Source: Pedobacter aquatilis
Lineage (GTDB): Bacteria; Bacteroidota; Bacteroidia; Sphingobacteriales; Sphingobacteriaceae
Length of the DNA stretch: 64,000 nucleotides
Reading direction: 5' to 3'
NCBI RefSeq assembly: GCF_030409415.1
Contig: NZ_JAUFPW010000032.1
Coordinates: 1 to 64,000 of the forward strand
The notes below the pieces were generated by a model. That model saw only the letters and a list, made by a program, of their open reading frames with translations. It was not told the origin of the DNA and did not search any database. The translations under genes were made by a program, and so were the position numbers. Shown here piece after piece: positions 1 through 9,400 of the stretch. How positions within the stretch are numbered: the stretch's first letter is position 1; each line of letters opens with the position of its first letter.

Positions 1-1
1 A

Positions 2-94
2 AAGCCTGGTGCAACAACCCTAATAATTGGTCTCAAGAAATTCTATAACATCTATCTAGGATTCGAAATCCAAAAGGATGTGGGTACACGGTAG
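2..94 (+). pseudogene. Possible 3' end of a transposase, cut by window edge
   Basis: A 30-codon open frame runs in from the window edge and stops at 92-94. Its end reads KPGATTLIIGLKKFYNIYLG followed by FEIQKDVGTR. The pattern KPG-T-LxxGLxxF with a short hydrophobic tail resembles the extreme C-terminus of IS4-type DDE transposases, from memory only. It could equally be chance coding or the end of another gene. Just after the stop, GGGTTT at 104-109 can pair with AAACCC at 133-138, which could be an element end, but no terminal repeat can be confirmed because the rest lies outside the window. Confidence 0.25.
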
Positions 95-165
95 GATTGC
101 AGCGGGTTTACATAATAAGTGCTGTGCAATAAAAACCCACCCAAAGGCAGAACACTAAGTTAAAT

Positions 166-312
166 AGCCCGGATTGACGTGGAAATACTTTCTTTTGTAC
201 TTACCGAAAATATGCTGTCATGCTGAGGCACGAAGCATCTGCAACCGATGAAACAGATGCTACGCACCTCAGCATGACAGGAGTTTAAAAAGATTGAAAC
301 GGAAAGCGGGAC
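166..312. repeat. Interspersed AGCCC/AGCGGAAA element, copy 1
   Basis: The left end reads AGCCCGGATTGACGTGGAAA and the right end GATTGAAACGGAAAGCGGGA. A second copy of the same design is at 12161-12250. Outer ends AGCCCG/CGGGA can pair, and both strands carry a GATTG-x-x-CGGAAA segment. This copy carries a nested hairpin in its middle (215-280). It fills most of the gene-free stretch 1-392; apart from the possible transposase tail I see no other gene there. Confidence 0.5.
215..280. repeat. Nested palindrome with 27-bp arms
   Basis: Arms at 215-241 and 254-280 are reverse complements except for a 3-4 base block, with a 12-base loop. The arm begins CTGTCATGCTGAGGCACGAA. It belongs to the same general class of hairpins (ends GTCAT/ATGAC) seen at 20469, 23171 and 56068. 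Confidence 0.75.
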
Positions 313-392
313 AGATTTCACCTAAGGATTACCAGCCCTTAAGCTCAAAAAAAAGAAATTAATTGGCTTAATACTTTAGAATTAAAAGAGCT

Positions 393-953
393 TTACTTAT
401 TAAACGCCGTCATAGTGTGAGCAGGTCCAATTGTAACGAAACTTTTTATCAAATCGACACTTTTATCAATTAATGCCGGCAATTCGAGTTGTTCTTGCTT
501 ATCAAACAAACCTAGCACAAAATCTACTTGCCTTCCTTTGGGATAATCGTTTCCGATTCCGAATCTTAAACGAGCATAATTTTGTCCTCCGCAAACCTCC
601 TCAATACTTTTTAAGCCGTTATGTCCGGCGCTGCTGCCTTGTAATTTTAAACGAAGTTTGCCAAGCGGAAGTGCCAAATCATCTACAATAACCAAAACAT
701 TTTCAGGTGAAATTTTAAGTTCTTTCATCCAATAGTTAACGGCTTTGCCACTCAAATTCATGAAAGTTGTTGGTTTAATAACGTGGAGTTTTTTGCCTTT
801 GAAACCTACTTCAGCATAATAAGCCAAACGGATGTTATCAAAGTTTCCACCCAAGTCTTTTACCAGTTCATCGGCAATATCAAAACCAATGTTATGGCGT
901 GTGTGCGCATAATCCGGACCAATATTCCCTAAGCCAACAATAAGATATTTCAT
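393..953 (-). CDS. pth: Peptidyl-tRNA hydrolase
   Basis: Pth cleaves the ester bond of peptidyl-tRNAs that drop off the ribosome and so recycles tRNA in the cytoplasm. The 186-residue length is normal for the bacterial family. The N-terminus has the family signature VGLGNIG with Asn10 and the catalytic His20 (HTRHN), then VIVDDLALP with Asp92 and GSSAGHNG at 106-113 with Asn112, which match the known catalytic and substrate-binding positions. It follows rplY on the minus strand but a strong terminator (1123-1156) lies between them, so it is probably transcribed on its own or by read-through. Nothing unusual in the protein. Confidence 0.97.
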   Translation of the reverse strand: MKYLIVGLGNIGPDYAHTRHNIGFDIADELVKDLGGNFDNIRLAYYAEVGFKGKKLHVIKPTTFMNLSGKAVNYWMKELKISPENVLVIVDDLALPLGKLRLKLQGSSAGHNGLKSIEEVCGGQNYARLRFGIGNDYPKGRQVDFVLGLFDKQEQLELPALIDKSVDLIKSFVTIGPAHTMTAFNK

Positions 954-1122
954 GCGGGCAAAGGTAAATGCTTAAAGCGGAAAGAACAAATAAGACGGAA
1001 TATAGTCGGAAGTCCGGAGACGGAAGTTTGGATGCTAAAATACAGATGAAAAAAAAACTAGCGAAAAGAGCATAATAAAGCAACCAAAATCATGAAAATC
1101 TTTAAATCCCGAAAATCCTGCC

Positions 1123-1156
1123 TCAAAAAAAACGGCTCGAATAAATTCGAGCCGTT
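1123..1156 (-). terminator. Rho-independent terminator after rplY
   Basis: AACGGCTCGAAT at 1131-1142 and ATTCGAGCCGTT at 1145-1156 are a perfect 12-base inverted repeat. On the minus strand the stem is followed by a run of about eight T (A run 1125-1132 on the plus strand), just downstream of the rplY stop. Confidence 0.9.
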
Positions 1157-1181
1157 CTCTGTAATAACCAAGAAATCTTAA

Positions 1182-1766
1182 TTATTTTTTACCTTTTGCA
1201 GCTTCAGTTTCTGCTTGTTTTAATGCTCTAGACATTGCAACAGAAACGATAGTATCTTCAGGAGTGTTAGTGATTGCGTAACCTTCAACTTTTAAGTCGC
1301 GTACACGGTATAAACTACCAACCTCTAATTTCTCTAAGCTTACTTCAACATTTTGTGGCATGTTAGCTGGTAAAGCTTTAACACGAAGTTTACGTAACTT
1401 CTGAATTAATTTACCACCCATTTTAACACCTGGAGAAGTTCCTGTTAATTTAACCGGAATTTCCATAACGATTTCTTTATCGTCAAATAACTGAAGAAAA
1501 TCGATGTGCATTAAAACGTCTGTTAATGGATGATACTGAGTATCTTTTACGATAGCTTTAGTTTTTGTTCCGTTAACTTCAATTTCCACAAAATTTACAT
1601 CTGGTGTGTAGATAACGCTTTTTAAATCAGAAATTACTACAGCAAAGTGTTGCTGCTCTTTACCACCATACAATACTGCAGGAACCTTACCTTCGTAACG
1701 AAGTTCCTTAGCATCGCGTTTCCCTACGTTCTCTCTTGGAGAACCGCTAATAGCGATTGTTTTCAT
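1182..1766 (-). CDS. rplY: 50S ribosomal protein L25, long CTC-type
   Basis: L25 binds 5S rRNA in the central protuberance of the large subunit. At 194 residues this is the two-domain CTC/TL5 form: an N-terminal L25 domain (about 1-92, beginning MKTIAISGSPRENVGKRDAK and including the VPAVLYGG segment) and a C-terminal beta domain (about 93-180), ending in a Lys-rich tail. It lies 136 bp downstream of prs on the same strand, a neighbour pair common in bacteria (prs-rplY-pth). The gap holds a GTATCAAG-type repeat (1785-1818), and a strong terminator follows the stop. Confidence 0.96.
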   Translation of the reverse strand: MKTIAISGSPRENVGKRDAKELRYEGKVPAVLYGGKEQQHFAVVISDLKSVIYTPDVNFVEIEVNGTKTKAIVKDTQYHPLTDVLMHIDFLQLFDDKEIVMEIPVKLTGTSPGVKMGGKLIQKLRKLRVKALPANMPQNVEVSLEKLEVGSLYRVRDLKVEGYAITNTPEDTIVSVAMSRALKQAETEAAKGKK

Positions 1767-1784
1767 TTTTTATTTATTTAATTG

Positions 1785-1818
1785 TTAGTAGTAAGTATTT
1801 GATATCAAGCATCAAGAC
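1785..1818. repeat. GTATCAAG-type repeat fragment between prs and rplY
   Basis: The stretch TTAGTAGTAAGTATTTGATA then TCAAGCATCAAGACC resembles the longer repeat array at 28871-29028 in composition and unit (TAGTATCAAG). It sits in the 136-bp gap between prs and rplY. Confidence 0.35.
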
Positions 1819-1902
1819 CTCACATCTTAAACCTTTTACCTCCTACCTAGTGTTTTTATTAGCATTTAGACCTAAACCTTAGCCCTATACTTTCAACTTA
1901 AT

Positions 1903-2844
1903 TTATACTCTAAACAAATCACTGATTGAGCCATGTTCGTTTACATTAGCAATCGCTCTTGCAAATAAACTTGCTGTACTCAACACTCTGATTTTTTCAC
2001 TTTCTTGCTTCAATGGAATTGTATCAGTTACAATTAACTCTGATAAAACAGAATTTTCTACCGTTTCAATGGCCTTACCAGATAAAACAGCATGCGTACA
2101 AACTGCTCTAACACTAGAAGCACCGTTTTCCATAATTAAAGCTGCTGCTTTTGATAAAGTACCTGCGGTATCGCAAATATCATCAATCAAAACAACATCT
2201 TGTCCCTTAACATCACCAATAATCGACATTGATTCGATTTCGTTGGCACGTTTACGGCGCTTATCGCAAATAATTACTTCTGCATTAAAAAACTTCGCAA
2301 AAGTACGGGCTCTGTAAGAACCACCCATATCTGGTGATGCAATAGTTAAATTAGGCAGTTTTAAACTTTTGATATAAGGAACAAAAATAACCGAACCATC
2401 CAGGTGATCAACCGGAATATCGAAAAAACCTTGTATCTGTGCAGCATGCAAATCCATCGTCATAATGCGGTGAATACCTGCCGATTTTAATAAATTAGCA
2501 ACCAATTTAGCCCCAATTGCTACACGAGGTTTATCTTTTCTATCTTGACGAGCTAAACCATAATATGGAACTACTGCAGTAATGTAATGTGCCGAAGCTC
2601 TTTTAGCAGCATCAACCATTAACAAAAGTTCCATTAAATTATCGCTGGGCTGATAAGTAGATTGGATTAGAAAAACATCGCAACCGCGGATTGACTCATC
2701 GAAAGAAGGTTGAAATTCGCCATCACTGAATTTGTGGATGGTTACATCACCAAGTGGCTTGCCGTAATGTTCAGCAATTTTTAGTGATAATCCTCTTGAA
2801 CCTGTTCCGGAAAATAGTTTTACCGGGTTAAACTGCAATGGCAT
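1903..2844 (-). CDS. prs: Ribose-phosphate pyrophosphokinase
   Basis: PRPP synthetase makes phosphoribosyl pyrophosphate from ribose-5-phosphate and ATP, feeding purine, pyrimidine, histidine and NAD synthesis. The 313-residue length fits the class I enzyme. Recognisable parts are KLFSGTGSRGLSLKIAEHYG at the N-terminus, the TMDLHAAQIQGFF segment, and the PRPP-binding loop VVLIDDICDTAGTL, preceded by the flexible catalytic loop with CDKRRKRANE. The start codon is only about 20 nt downstream of the T-run of the tRNA-Gln terminator (2864-2905), and I find no TAnnTTTG box in between, so transcription may depend partly on read-through from the tRNA unit. Confidence 0.97.
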   Translation of the reverse strand: MPLQFNPVKLFSGTGSRGLSLKIAEHYGKPLGDVTIHKFSDGEFQPSFDESIRGCDVFLIQSTYQPSDNLMELLLMVDAAKRASAHYITAVVPYYGLARQDRKDKPRVAIGAKLVANLLKSAGIHRIMTMDLHAAQIQGFFDIPVDHLDGSVIFVPYIKSLKLPNLTIASPDMGGSYRARTFAKFFNAEVIICDKRRKRANEIESMSIIGDVKGQDVVLIDDICDTAGTLSKAAALIMENGASSVRAVCTHAVLSGKAIETVENSVLSELIVTDTIPLKQESEKIRVLSTASLFARAIANVNEHGSISDLFRV

Positions 2845-2863
2845 GATCCGTGTAGTTTACGGT

Positions 2864-2905
2864 TAAAAAAAATCGGATTATGTAATTTGACTTACACAAT
2901 CCGAT
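2864..2905 (-). terminator. Terminator between tRNA-Gln and prs
   Basis: ATCGGATTATGTAA (2872-2885) pairs with TTACACAATCCGAT (2892-2905) over 14 bases with one G-U pair and a 6-base loop. On the minus strand the stem is followed by eight T (2872-2865), so this is a canonical intrinsic terminator just after tRNA-Gln and just before the prs start. Confidence 0.9.
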
Positions 2906-2915
2906 GCTAAATTTG

Positions 2916-2986
2916 TTGTCCGACCTGGATTCGAACCAAGACAAACAGTACCAAAAACTGTCGTACTACCCTTATACTATCGGACA
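2916..2986 (-). tRNA. tRNA-Gln (anticodon UUG)
   Basis: On the minus strand TGTCCGA opens the acceptor stem and pairs with TCGGACA at the 3' end, followed by discriminator A; CCA is not encoded. The D arm is GTAT-AAGGGTA-GTAC. The anticodon arm is ACAGT-TTTTGGT-ACTGT with anticodon TTG, which reads CAA (Gln). The T arm is CTTGG-TTCGAAT-CCAGG. The length of 71 nt and all four stems are normal. It has its own promoter and terminator. Confidence 0.95.
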
Positions 2987-3023
2987 AACTACTAATCGAA
3001 GATTATCTCCCCGATTGGGAATG

Positions 3024-3054
3024 CAAATGTAGGAAGCATATTTTAATTATGCAA
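3024..3054 (-). promoter_or_regulatory. Promoter of tRNA-Gln
   Basis: On the minus strand a -33 TTG (3054-3052) lies 20 bp from the -7 box TACATTTG (3031-3024), an exact TAnnTTTG match. This is the Bacteroidetes housekeeping promoter layout. The predicted start is near 3017, about 30 nt before the mature tRNA 5' end at 2986. Confidence 0.7.
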
Positions 3055-3148
3055 GAGCGATTCCAAAAAAAAATCATTTTTTTTCATCTTTTATTTTTTG
3101 ACAAAAATCTTAGCTAACCATGCAACATTCTTCCATTAAATCCGACTT

Positions 3149-3166
3149 TATAGGTTAAAACCTATA
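3149..3166. promoter_or_regulatory. Inverted repeat upstream of first GT117 gene
   Basis: TATAGGTT-AA-AACCTATA is a perfect palindrome with 8-base arms, 30 bp before the start codon at 3197. It could be an operator or a 5' leader hairpin. The paralogous gene downstream lacks it. The rest of 2845-3196 holds only the tRNA, its promoter and its terminator. Confidence 0.35.
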
Positions 3167-3196
3167 ACTAATTTAATATCAATCATTAACCAGACT

Positions 3197-6100
3197 ATGA
3201 ATTATTCGAAAATTAATAACCTTGGCGGCTGGCTGTGTTTTTTTGTTGCTGCAACAACTTATATTTTAACTTTAGATTCTTCAGTAAGTTTTTGGGATTG
3301 CGGCGAATTTATTGCTTCGGCTTTCCGTTTAGAAGTGGTACATCAACCCGGTGCACCATTAGTTTCTATGATTCAAAAAGCATTTTCAGCATTATCTTTT
3401 GGTGATAATAGTAAAGTTGCCTACCTGATGAATGTGGCATCAGCATTAGCAAGTGCAGCAACCATTATGTTTTTATTCTGGACGATAACTGCTCTGGCCA
3501 AACGAATATTAATCAAAAAAAATAGCGCAATTAGCATTTCTGAAACCATAACCATTATTGGTGCTGGCTTAACAGGTGCTTTAGCTTATACATTTTCTGA
3601 TAGCTTTTGGTTTTCGGCAGTAGAAGCGGAGGTTTATGCAATGTCGTCGCTTTGTACAGCTGTTGCACTTTGGGGCATACTTAAATGGGAAGCTAAAGCC
3701 GATGAACCCAGAGCAGACAGGTGGCTTGCCTTTGTTGCGTATATCATTGGTTTATCAATCGGTGTGCATCTTTTAAATTTATTGGTTATCCCGGCGGTAA
3801 TATTTGTTTACTATTTCCGTAAAAAGCCAAACCCAACTACTAAAGGCATTCTAAAAACATTGGTTGTTTCCATTTTCATTTTAGCCTTTGTTCAGTATGG
3901 AATTATACAATATATGGTTTCAACGGCTGCATATTTCGATTTGTTTTTTGTAAACAAAATGGGATTGAGTTTTGGATCTGGTGTCTTATTTTTTGCAATA
4001 CTTTTAATCGGAGGATTGGTTATTTCCATCAGATATTCTATCAAAAACAATAAGAAAGTTTTAAACCTTGCTTTACTATCTACTGTATTATTAATTTTTG
4101 GTTACAGTTCGTTTACCTTATTGATCATACGGGCGCAAGCAAAACCAAACCTCAACAATACCAATCCAGATAATGCGTTTTCATTTCTAAAATATGTTAA
4201 CAGAGCACAATATGGCAGCAGACCATTAATATTTGGGGAAAATTACAATTCACCAAAAGTAGACTTAAAAGAAACTGAAAAACTTTACAGAAAGGGTTTT
4301 AGTGGTAAATACGAATCAGCAGGCAGCAATTCAAAATACATTTTCGATAAGACTACGCCAATACCAAGAATGTATAGCGACAAGGCTGAACATATCAATT
4401 TTTATAAAAACTGGATGGGCTTCGATGATTCGCACACGCCAACACTAATGGATAACCTAAAGTATATGTCCTCATTTCAAGTCGGGCATATGTACATAAG
4501 GTATTTCATGTGGAATTTCGTTGGCAGACAAAACAATATTGATGGTCAGCTTGGCGAAAATGGTGGGGGTTGGTTAAGTGGTGTTAAACCATTGGATGCG
4601 ATCAGACTTGGAAATCAAAAAAACCTACCTCCGTCAATTGTAGATAACAAGGCTTACAATAGATTTTTCTTTTTACCACTGATTATAGGAATAATCGGGG
4701 CAATCTGGCATTTTAAACGCAACCAAAAACATGCTGGCGTTATTGGTTTATTATTTTTCTTTACTGGCGTTGCCATTGTTCTATATTTAAACTCTGTACC
4801 TATCGAGCCACGCGAAAGAGATTATGCTTATGTAGGCTCATTTTATGCTTTTACAATATGGATTGGCTTAAGCGTTATCGGTATTAAAGAATGGGTTTTC
4901 AAAAAACTTACGCCGAGAATGGCAGCAACCTTCGCTTCGGTAATTGGTTTATTCGCAGCACCAATAATTATGGCCAGTCAGGGTTGGGGTGATCATAATC
5001 GGTCAGAGAGTTATTTGGCAAAAGATATTTCTGCCAATTATTTAAAATCTTGCGCTCCGAATGCTATTTTATTCACCTATGGTGATAATGATACTTTTCC
5101 GGTTTGGTATGCACAAGAAGTAGGACATATTCGCCCTGATGTTCGTGTGGTTAACTTAAGTTTATTAAATTTTGATTGGACAATTGATGGTTTGCGGAAA
5201 AAGCAAAACGAATCAGCTGCTTTGCCAATCTCCATGAAACCTGAACAATACGCTGAGGGCACCAGAGAAGTGATGTATTACCAGGATTATAAAATTGCTC
5301 AAAACATTGAACTGAAACAAATATTGGAGGTTTTATTATCTGATAATGATGAAGATAAAATCACACTGCAAGACGGTTCGAAATCAAACATCCTCCCAAC
5401 AAAAAACTTTAAAATTACAGTTAATAAAAAAGATGTTTTAGATACCGGAACCGTTCCGGTTGAGGATGCCGGAAAAATTGCAGGCAGCATGGAATGGATA
5501 TACAAGGACAATTACGTAACCAAAGGTACACTTGCTTTAATGGATATTTTAAGCCATAACGACTGGAAACGCCCGATTTATTTTACAAACGCAATGCCCG
5601 ATGAACAATATATTGGTTTAGACAGGTACTTGTACACGGAAGGATTGAATTTGAGATTGTTACCATTAATTCCAGATAATGATAAGACCGAGATATATGA
5701 ACAGATAAATGTAAAACCATACTTAAACAATATGTTAAATGTTTATAAATGGGGAAATATTAAAAACGCGAAACACCTAGATAGACAATCTGCCGATGAT
5801 GTAGCGATGTTTACAAATATGTTTAATGGTTTGATTGGCGAATTAATTACAGAAAACAAAATTACTGAAAGCAAAAAAGCTGTAGAGAAATATTACGAGG
5901 TAATGCCAATTAAATTTTACAGCATGCGCCATGTGATGAGTTCTTTTTATTTTACCCAAAATCTTTACCGATTAAATGATTTGAACCGGGCAAACGCCTT
6001 TATCAATAAATCTGCAGATTACATGAGCAAAGAATTAAATTACCTTGCGGATGTTACCGAGAGTAAAGACAGGCTAACCAACCAACGTGACATTCAAACC

Positions 6101-6226
6101 TACCTAACCTATTTTGGCGAGATGGTAAAACTTACCCATAGCTATAAACAAAAGGATTTAAGCCAGAAGCTGGAAAAGCAATATAATCAGCTGCTAGATA
6201 GATTCTCGCCGTTTTTCAACGGCTAA
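3197..6226 (+). CDS. DUF2723 / GT117 protein O-mannosyltransferase-like membrane protein, copy 1
   Basis: A 1,009-residue membrane protein. The N-terminal two thirds are hydrophobic, with a dozen or so membrane spans. The first extracytoplasmic loop has SFWDCGEFIASA, where Asp34 and Glu37 fit the acidic catalytic motif of GT-C enzymes, followed by HQPGAPL. A second conserved loop is EPRERDYAYVGSFYAF. The C-terminal third is soluble (GDNDTFPVWYAQE, then a helical, TPR-like tail). The DUF2723 family is classed as GT117, and the human member TMEM260 is a protein O-mannosyltransferase; transfer of a lipid-linked sugar to exported proteins is inferred here. The next gene is a close paralogue 225 bp downstream with a terminator in the gap. 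Confidence 0.9.
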   Translation: MNYSKINNLGGWLCFFVAATTYILTLDSSVSFWDCGEFIASAFRLEVVHQPGAPLVSMIQKAFSALSFGDNSKVAYLMNVASALASAATIMFLFWTITALAKRILIKKNSAISISETITIIGAGLTGALAYTFSDSFWFSAVEAEVYAMSSLCTAVALWGILKWEAKADEPRADRWLAFVAYIIGLSIGVHLLNLLVIPAVIFVYYFRKKPNPTTKGILKTLVVSIFILAFVQYGIIQYMVSTAAYFDLFFVNKMGLSFGSGVLFFAILLIGGLVISIRYSIKNNKKVLNLALLSTVLLIFGYSSFTLLIIRAQAKPNLNNTNPDNAFSFLKYVNRAQYGSRPLIFGENYNSPKVDLKETEKLYRKGFSGKYESAGSNSKYIFDKTTPIPRMYSDKAEHINFYKNWMGFDDSHTPTLMDNLKYMSSFQVGHMYIRYFMWNFVGRQNNIDGQLGENGGGWLSGVKPLDAIRLGNQKNLPPSIVDNKAYNRFFFLPLIIGIIGAIWHFKRNQKHAGVIGLLFFFTGVAIVLYLNSVPIEPRERDYAYVGSFYAFTIWIGLSVIGIKEWVFKKLTPRMAATFASVIGLFAAPIIMASQGWGDHNRSESYLAKDISANYLKSCAPNAILFTYGDNDTFPVWYAQEVGHIRPDVRVVNLSLLNFDWTIDGLRKKQNESAALPISMKPEQYAEGTREVMYYQDYKIAQNIELKQILEVLLSDNDEDKITLQDGSKSNILPTKNFKITVNKKDVLDTGTVPVEDAGKIAGSMEWIYKDNYVTKGTLALMDILSHNDWKRPIYFTNAMPDEQYIGLDRYLYTEGLNLRLLPLIPDNDKTEIYEQINVKPYLNNMLNVYKWGNIKNAKHLDRQSADDVAMFTNMFNGLIGELITENKITESKKAVEKYYEVMPIKFYSMRHVMSSFYFTQNLYRLNDLNRANAFINKSADYMSKELNYLADVTESKDRLTNQRDIQTYLTYFGEMVKLTHSYKQKDLSQKLEKQYNQLLDRFSPFFNG

Positions 6227-6244
6227 ATTTTAAGTCTGCCAAAG

Positions 6245-6287
6245 AAACCCATGTTTTTAAATTTAACAGAAAAACATGGGTTTTCTT
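6245..6287 (+). terminator. Terminator after first GT117 gene
   Basis: AAACCCATGTTTTT (6245-6258) pairs perfectly with AAAAACATGGGTTT (6270-6283), followed by TTTTCTTATTT. It separates the tandem paralogues into two transcription units. Confidence 0.8.
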
Positions 6288-6451
6288 ATTTAAAACTAAT
6301 TTGGCGACACTAAATCATCAGCAGCAAAGAAAAATAAACCGTTAAAAATTGTAAAAACAATAAGAGATTTTCCTTATTTATCGACTATATTAATTAATTT
6401 CGGCAGCATTTTTATGTGCAATAATATTTAATTATCCATTATCAAAAACCA

Positions 6452-9400
6452 ATGAATTATTCAAAAGTTAATAATATAGTAGGCTGGTTCTGCTTTTTAA
6501 TTGCTACAATAACTTACGTTTTAACCTTAGAACCATCAGTTAGTTTCTGGGATTGCGGCGAGTTTATCGCCTCTGCGTTAAAAATGCAAGTTGTACACCA
6601 ACCAGGAGCACCGCTATTTTTAATGATACAACGTTTCTTTGGTGTTTTTGCCTTCGGCGATGTTACTAAAGTTGCCTACTGGATGAATATTGGCTCTGCC
6701 ATTGCCAGTGCTGCAACCATCTTATTCTTATTCTGGACTATTACTGCTTTAGCGAAAAAAACACTTGTTAAAGTGGGTGAAGAGGTTTCTACAGCCAATC
6801 TGTACAGCATTATGGGTGCTGGTATTGTTGGTGCCTTAGCTTATACTTTTTCTGATAGTTTCTGGTTTTCGGCGGTAGAATCAGAGGTTTATGCACAGTC
6901 ATCATTATTTACAGCAATTGTATTTTGGGGCATTTTAAAGTGGGAATCTCATGCAGATGAACCTCGGGCAGACAGATGGTTATTATTCATTGCCTACATA
7001 ATGGGTTTATCAATTGGTATTCACTTATTAAATTTATTAACCATTCCGGCTATTGCGTTTATTTATTATTTCAAAAGAGCAGATAAAGTTACCACATCGG
7101 GCATTTTTAAAACCTTAGTTGTTGGTATTTTAATATTGGGTGTTATTCAATACGGTATTATTCAGTATTTAGTTTCATTTGGTGCAAGTTTCGATTTATT
7201 TTTTGTTAATACCTTAGGATTAGGTTTCGGAACTGGTGTATTATTTTTCGCAGTTATTGTAATTGGTTTATTGGTTTGGGGTATCAGATATTCTATTCAA
7301 CATCAAAAAAAACTTTTAAACTTAGGGTTAATTTCTACCGTTTTAATCATATTCGGCTACGCTTCATTTGCCATGATTATCATTAGAGCGAAGGCAGACC
7401 CAAACTTAAATAACAGTGCTCCAAAAGATGCTTTCTCTTTTTTAAGCTATTTAAACCGTGAACAATACGGAGACAGACCATTGGTTTTTGGTCCAAATTA
7501 TAACTCTGAACGCATTGGTGTGGAGCAAGGCAAAACCATCTACAGAAAAGGTGCAGACAAATATGAAGTTGCCGGTAAGAAAAGTGATTATCAATACAGC
7601 GACAATACTTTTTTACCTCGTATGTATAGCGACGATCAACGTCACGCAGATTTTTATAAAGAATGGATGCACCTTGATCCTAGCAAAAAACCAAACACGG
7701 CTGATAACGTTGGTTTCTTGTTCAGCTATCAAATTGGCTATATGTACTTACGTTATTTCGGCTGGAATTTTATTGGCCGCCAAAATGATGAACAAGGACA
7801 AGGCAGCGGTTTTGAAGGTACTTCACTTAGTGGTATTAAACCTATTGATGCAATCTGGCACGGCAATCAAACCAATTTGCCACCATCAACAGTAGATAAT
7901 AAAGCATACAATAGATTCTTCTTTTTACCATTGATTATTGGTTTATTAGGTGCCATCTGGCATTTCCAACGCAATCAAAAAGATGCTGGTGTTGTTGGTT
8001 TGTTATTCTTTTTTACAGGTATAGCAATTGTATTATACCTTAATCAAAAACCTCTTGAACCTCGTGAACGTGATTATGCTTACGTAGGCTCATTCTATGC
8101 TTTTGCCATTTGGATTGGTTTGGGCGTACTTGCCCTAAAGGAATGGCTGCTCAAGAAGCTAACACCAACAACTGGTGCAATTGCCGCTACAGTTATTGGC
8201 TTATTTGCAGCACCAATAATTATGGCTCAGCAAGGTTGGGATGATCACGATCGTTCTACCAAATTAGTAGCGCATGATATTGCTTACGATTATTTACAAT
8301 CTTGTGCGCCAAATGCCATTATTTTCACTTACGGTGATAATGACACTTATCCACTTTGGTACATTCAGGAGGTAGAAAAAGTACGCCCGGATGTGAGAAT
8401 TGTGAACTTAAGCTTATTCGATACCGATTGGTATATTAATGGTATGAAGCAAAAACAAAACGATTCTGAACCATTGCCAATTTCGATGAAGGAATCGCAA
8501 TTTGTACAAGGCGAGCGTGATGTAATGCCTTACGATGATTATAAAATTGCAGGCAGTGTAGAGCTTAAAAACGTAGTCGATTTATTATTATCTGATAGTG
8601 ATGAGGATAAAGTAGCGATGCAGGATGGAACAAAATCGAATTTCTTACCAACTAAGAATTTCAAACTAACCATCAATCCTCAGGAAGTTATCAGTACAGG
8701 AACAGTTCCGGCTGCCGATGCTGCTAAAATTACGCCTGCAATGGAATGGAAATTTAACAAAGGTTATGTTACTAAAGGCACATTGGCAATGTTTGATATA
8801 TTAGCACACAACAACTGGAAACGCCCAATTTACTTCGCCTCTACCGTACCTTCTGAACAATATAATGGTTTAGACAAGTATTTATATAATGAAGGTTTAG
8901 CATTAAGGTTGTTGCCACTTCAGGCAGATACAACATCAGGTGAGGAAAGAGCAGAATTGTTAAATACCCCGGTACTTTATAAAAATGTAATGGATAAATT
9001 TAAATGGGGTAACATGAAAACTGCCAAGTATTTAGATCCACAATCAGCTGATGATACTTTCATTTTCACAAACATTTTTAGCAGTTTAACCGGAAGCTTA
9101 ATTAAAGAAGGTAAAGTTGATGAGGCGAAAAAAGTGGTAAACAAATACTTCGAAGTAATGCCAGATAAATTTTACGGAATCCGTACGGTTGTAGTAAAAT
9201 ATTACATGGCAGAGAACTTATATAAGCTTGGCGAAAATGCTAGAGCAAATGATATCTTAATGAAATCAGGCGATTATATTACCAAGGAGCTAAATTACCT
9301 TGCAGATATTTCAGATTCGAAATCGAGCTTAACTGGTATGCAGAATATTCAAACTGGTTTATATTACCTTGATAAAATGGTCAAAACGTCTAAAGCATTA

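Noticed and set aside
892..1083. 63-codon minus-strand open frame upstream of pth
   Set aside because: It overlaps the start of pth, has no coding-like character and begins in AT-rich DNA; more likely chance.
7458..7895. 145-codon plus-strand frame inside the second GT117 gene
   Set aside because: It is an alternative frame of a clearly real gene and has an implausible Asn/Ile/Leu-rich composition.
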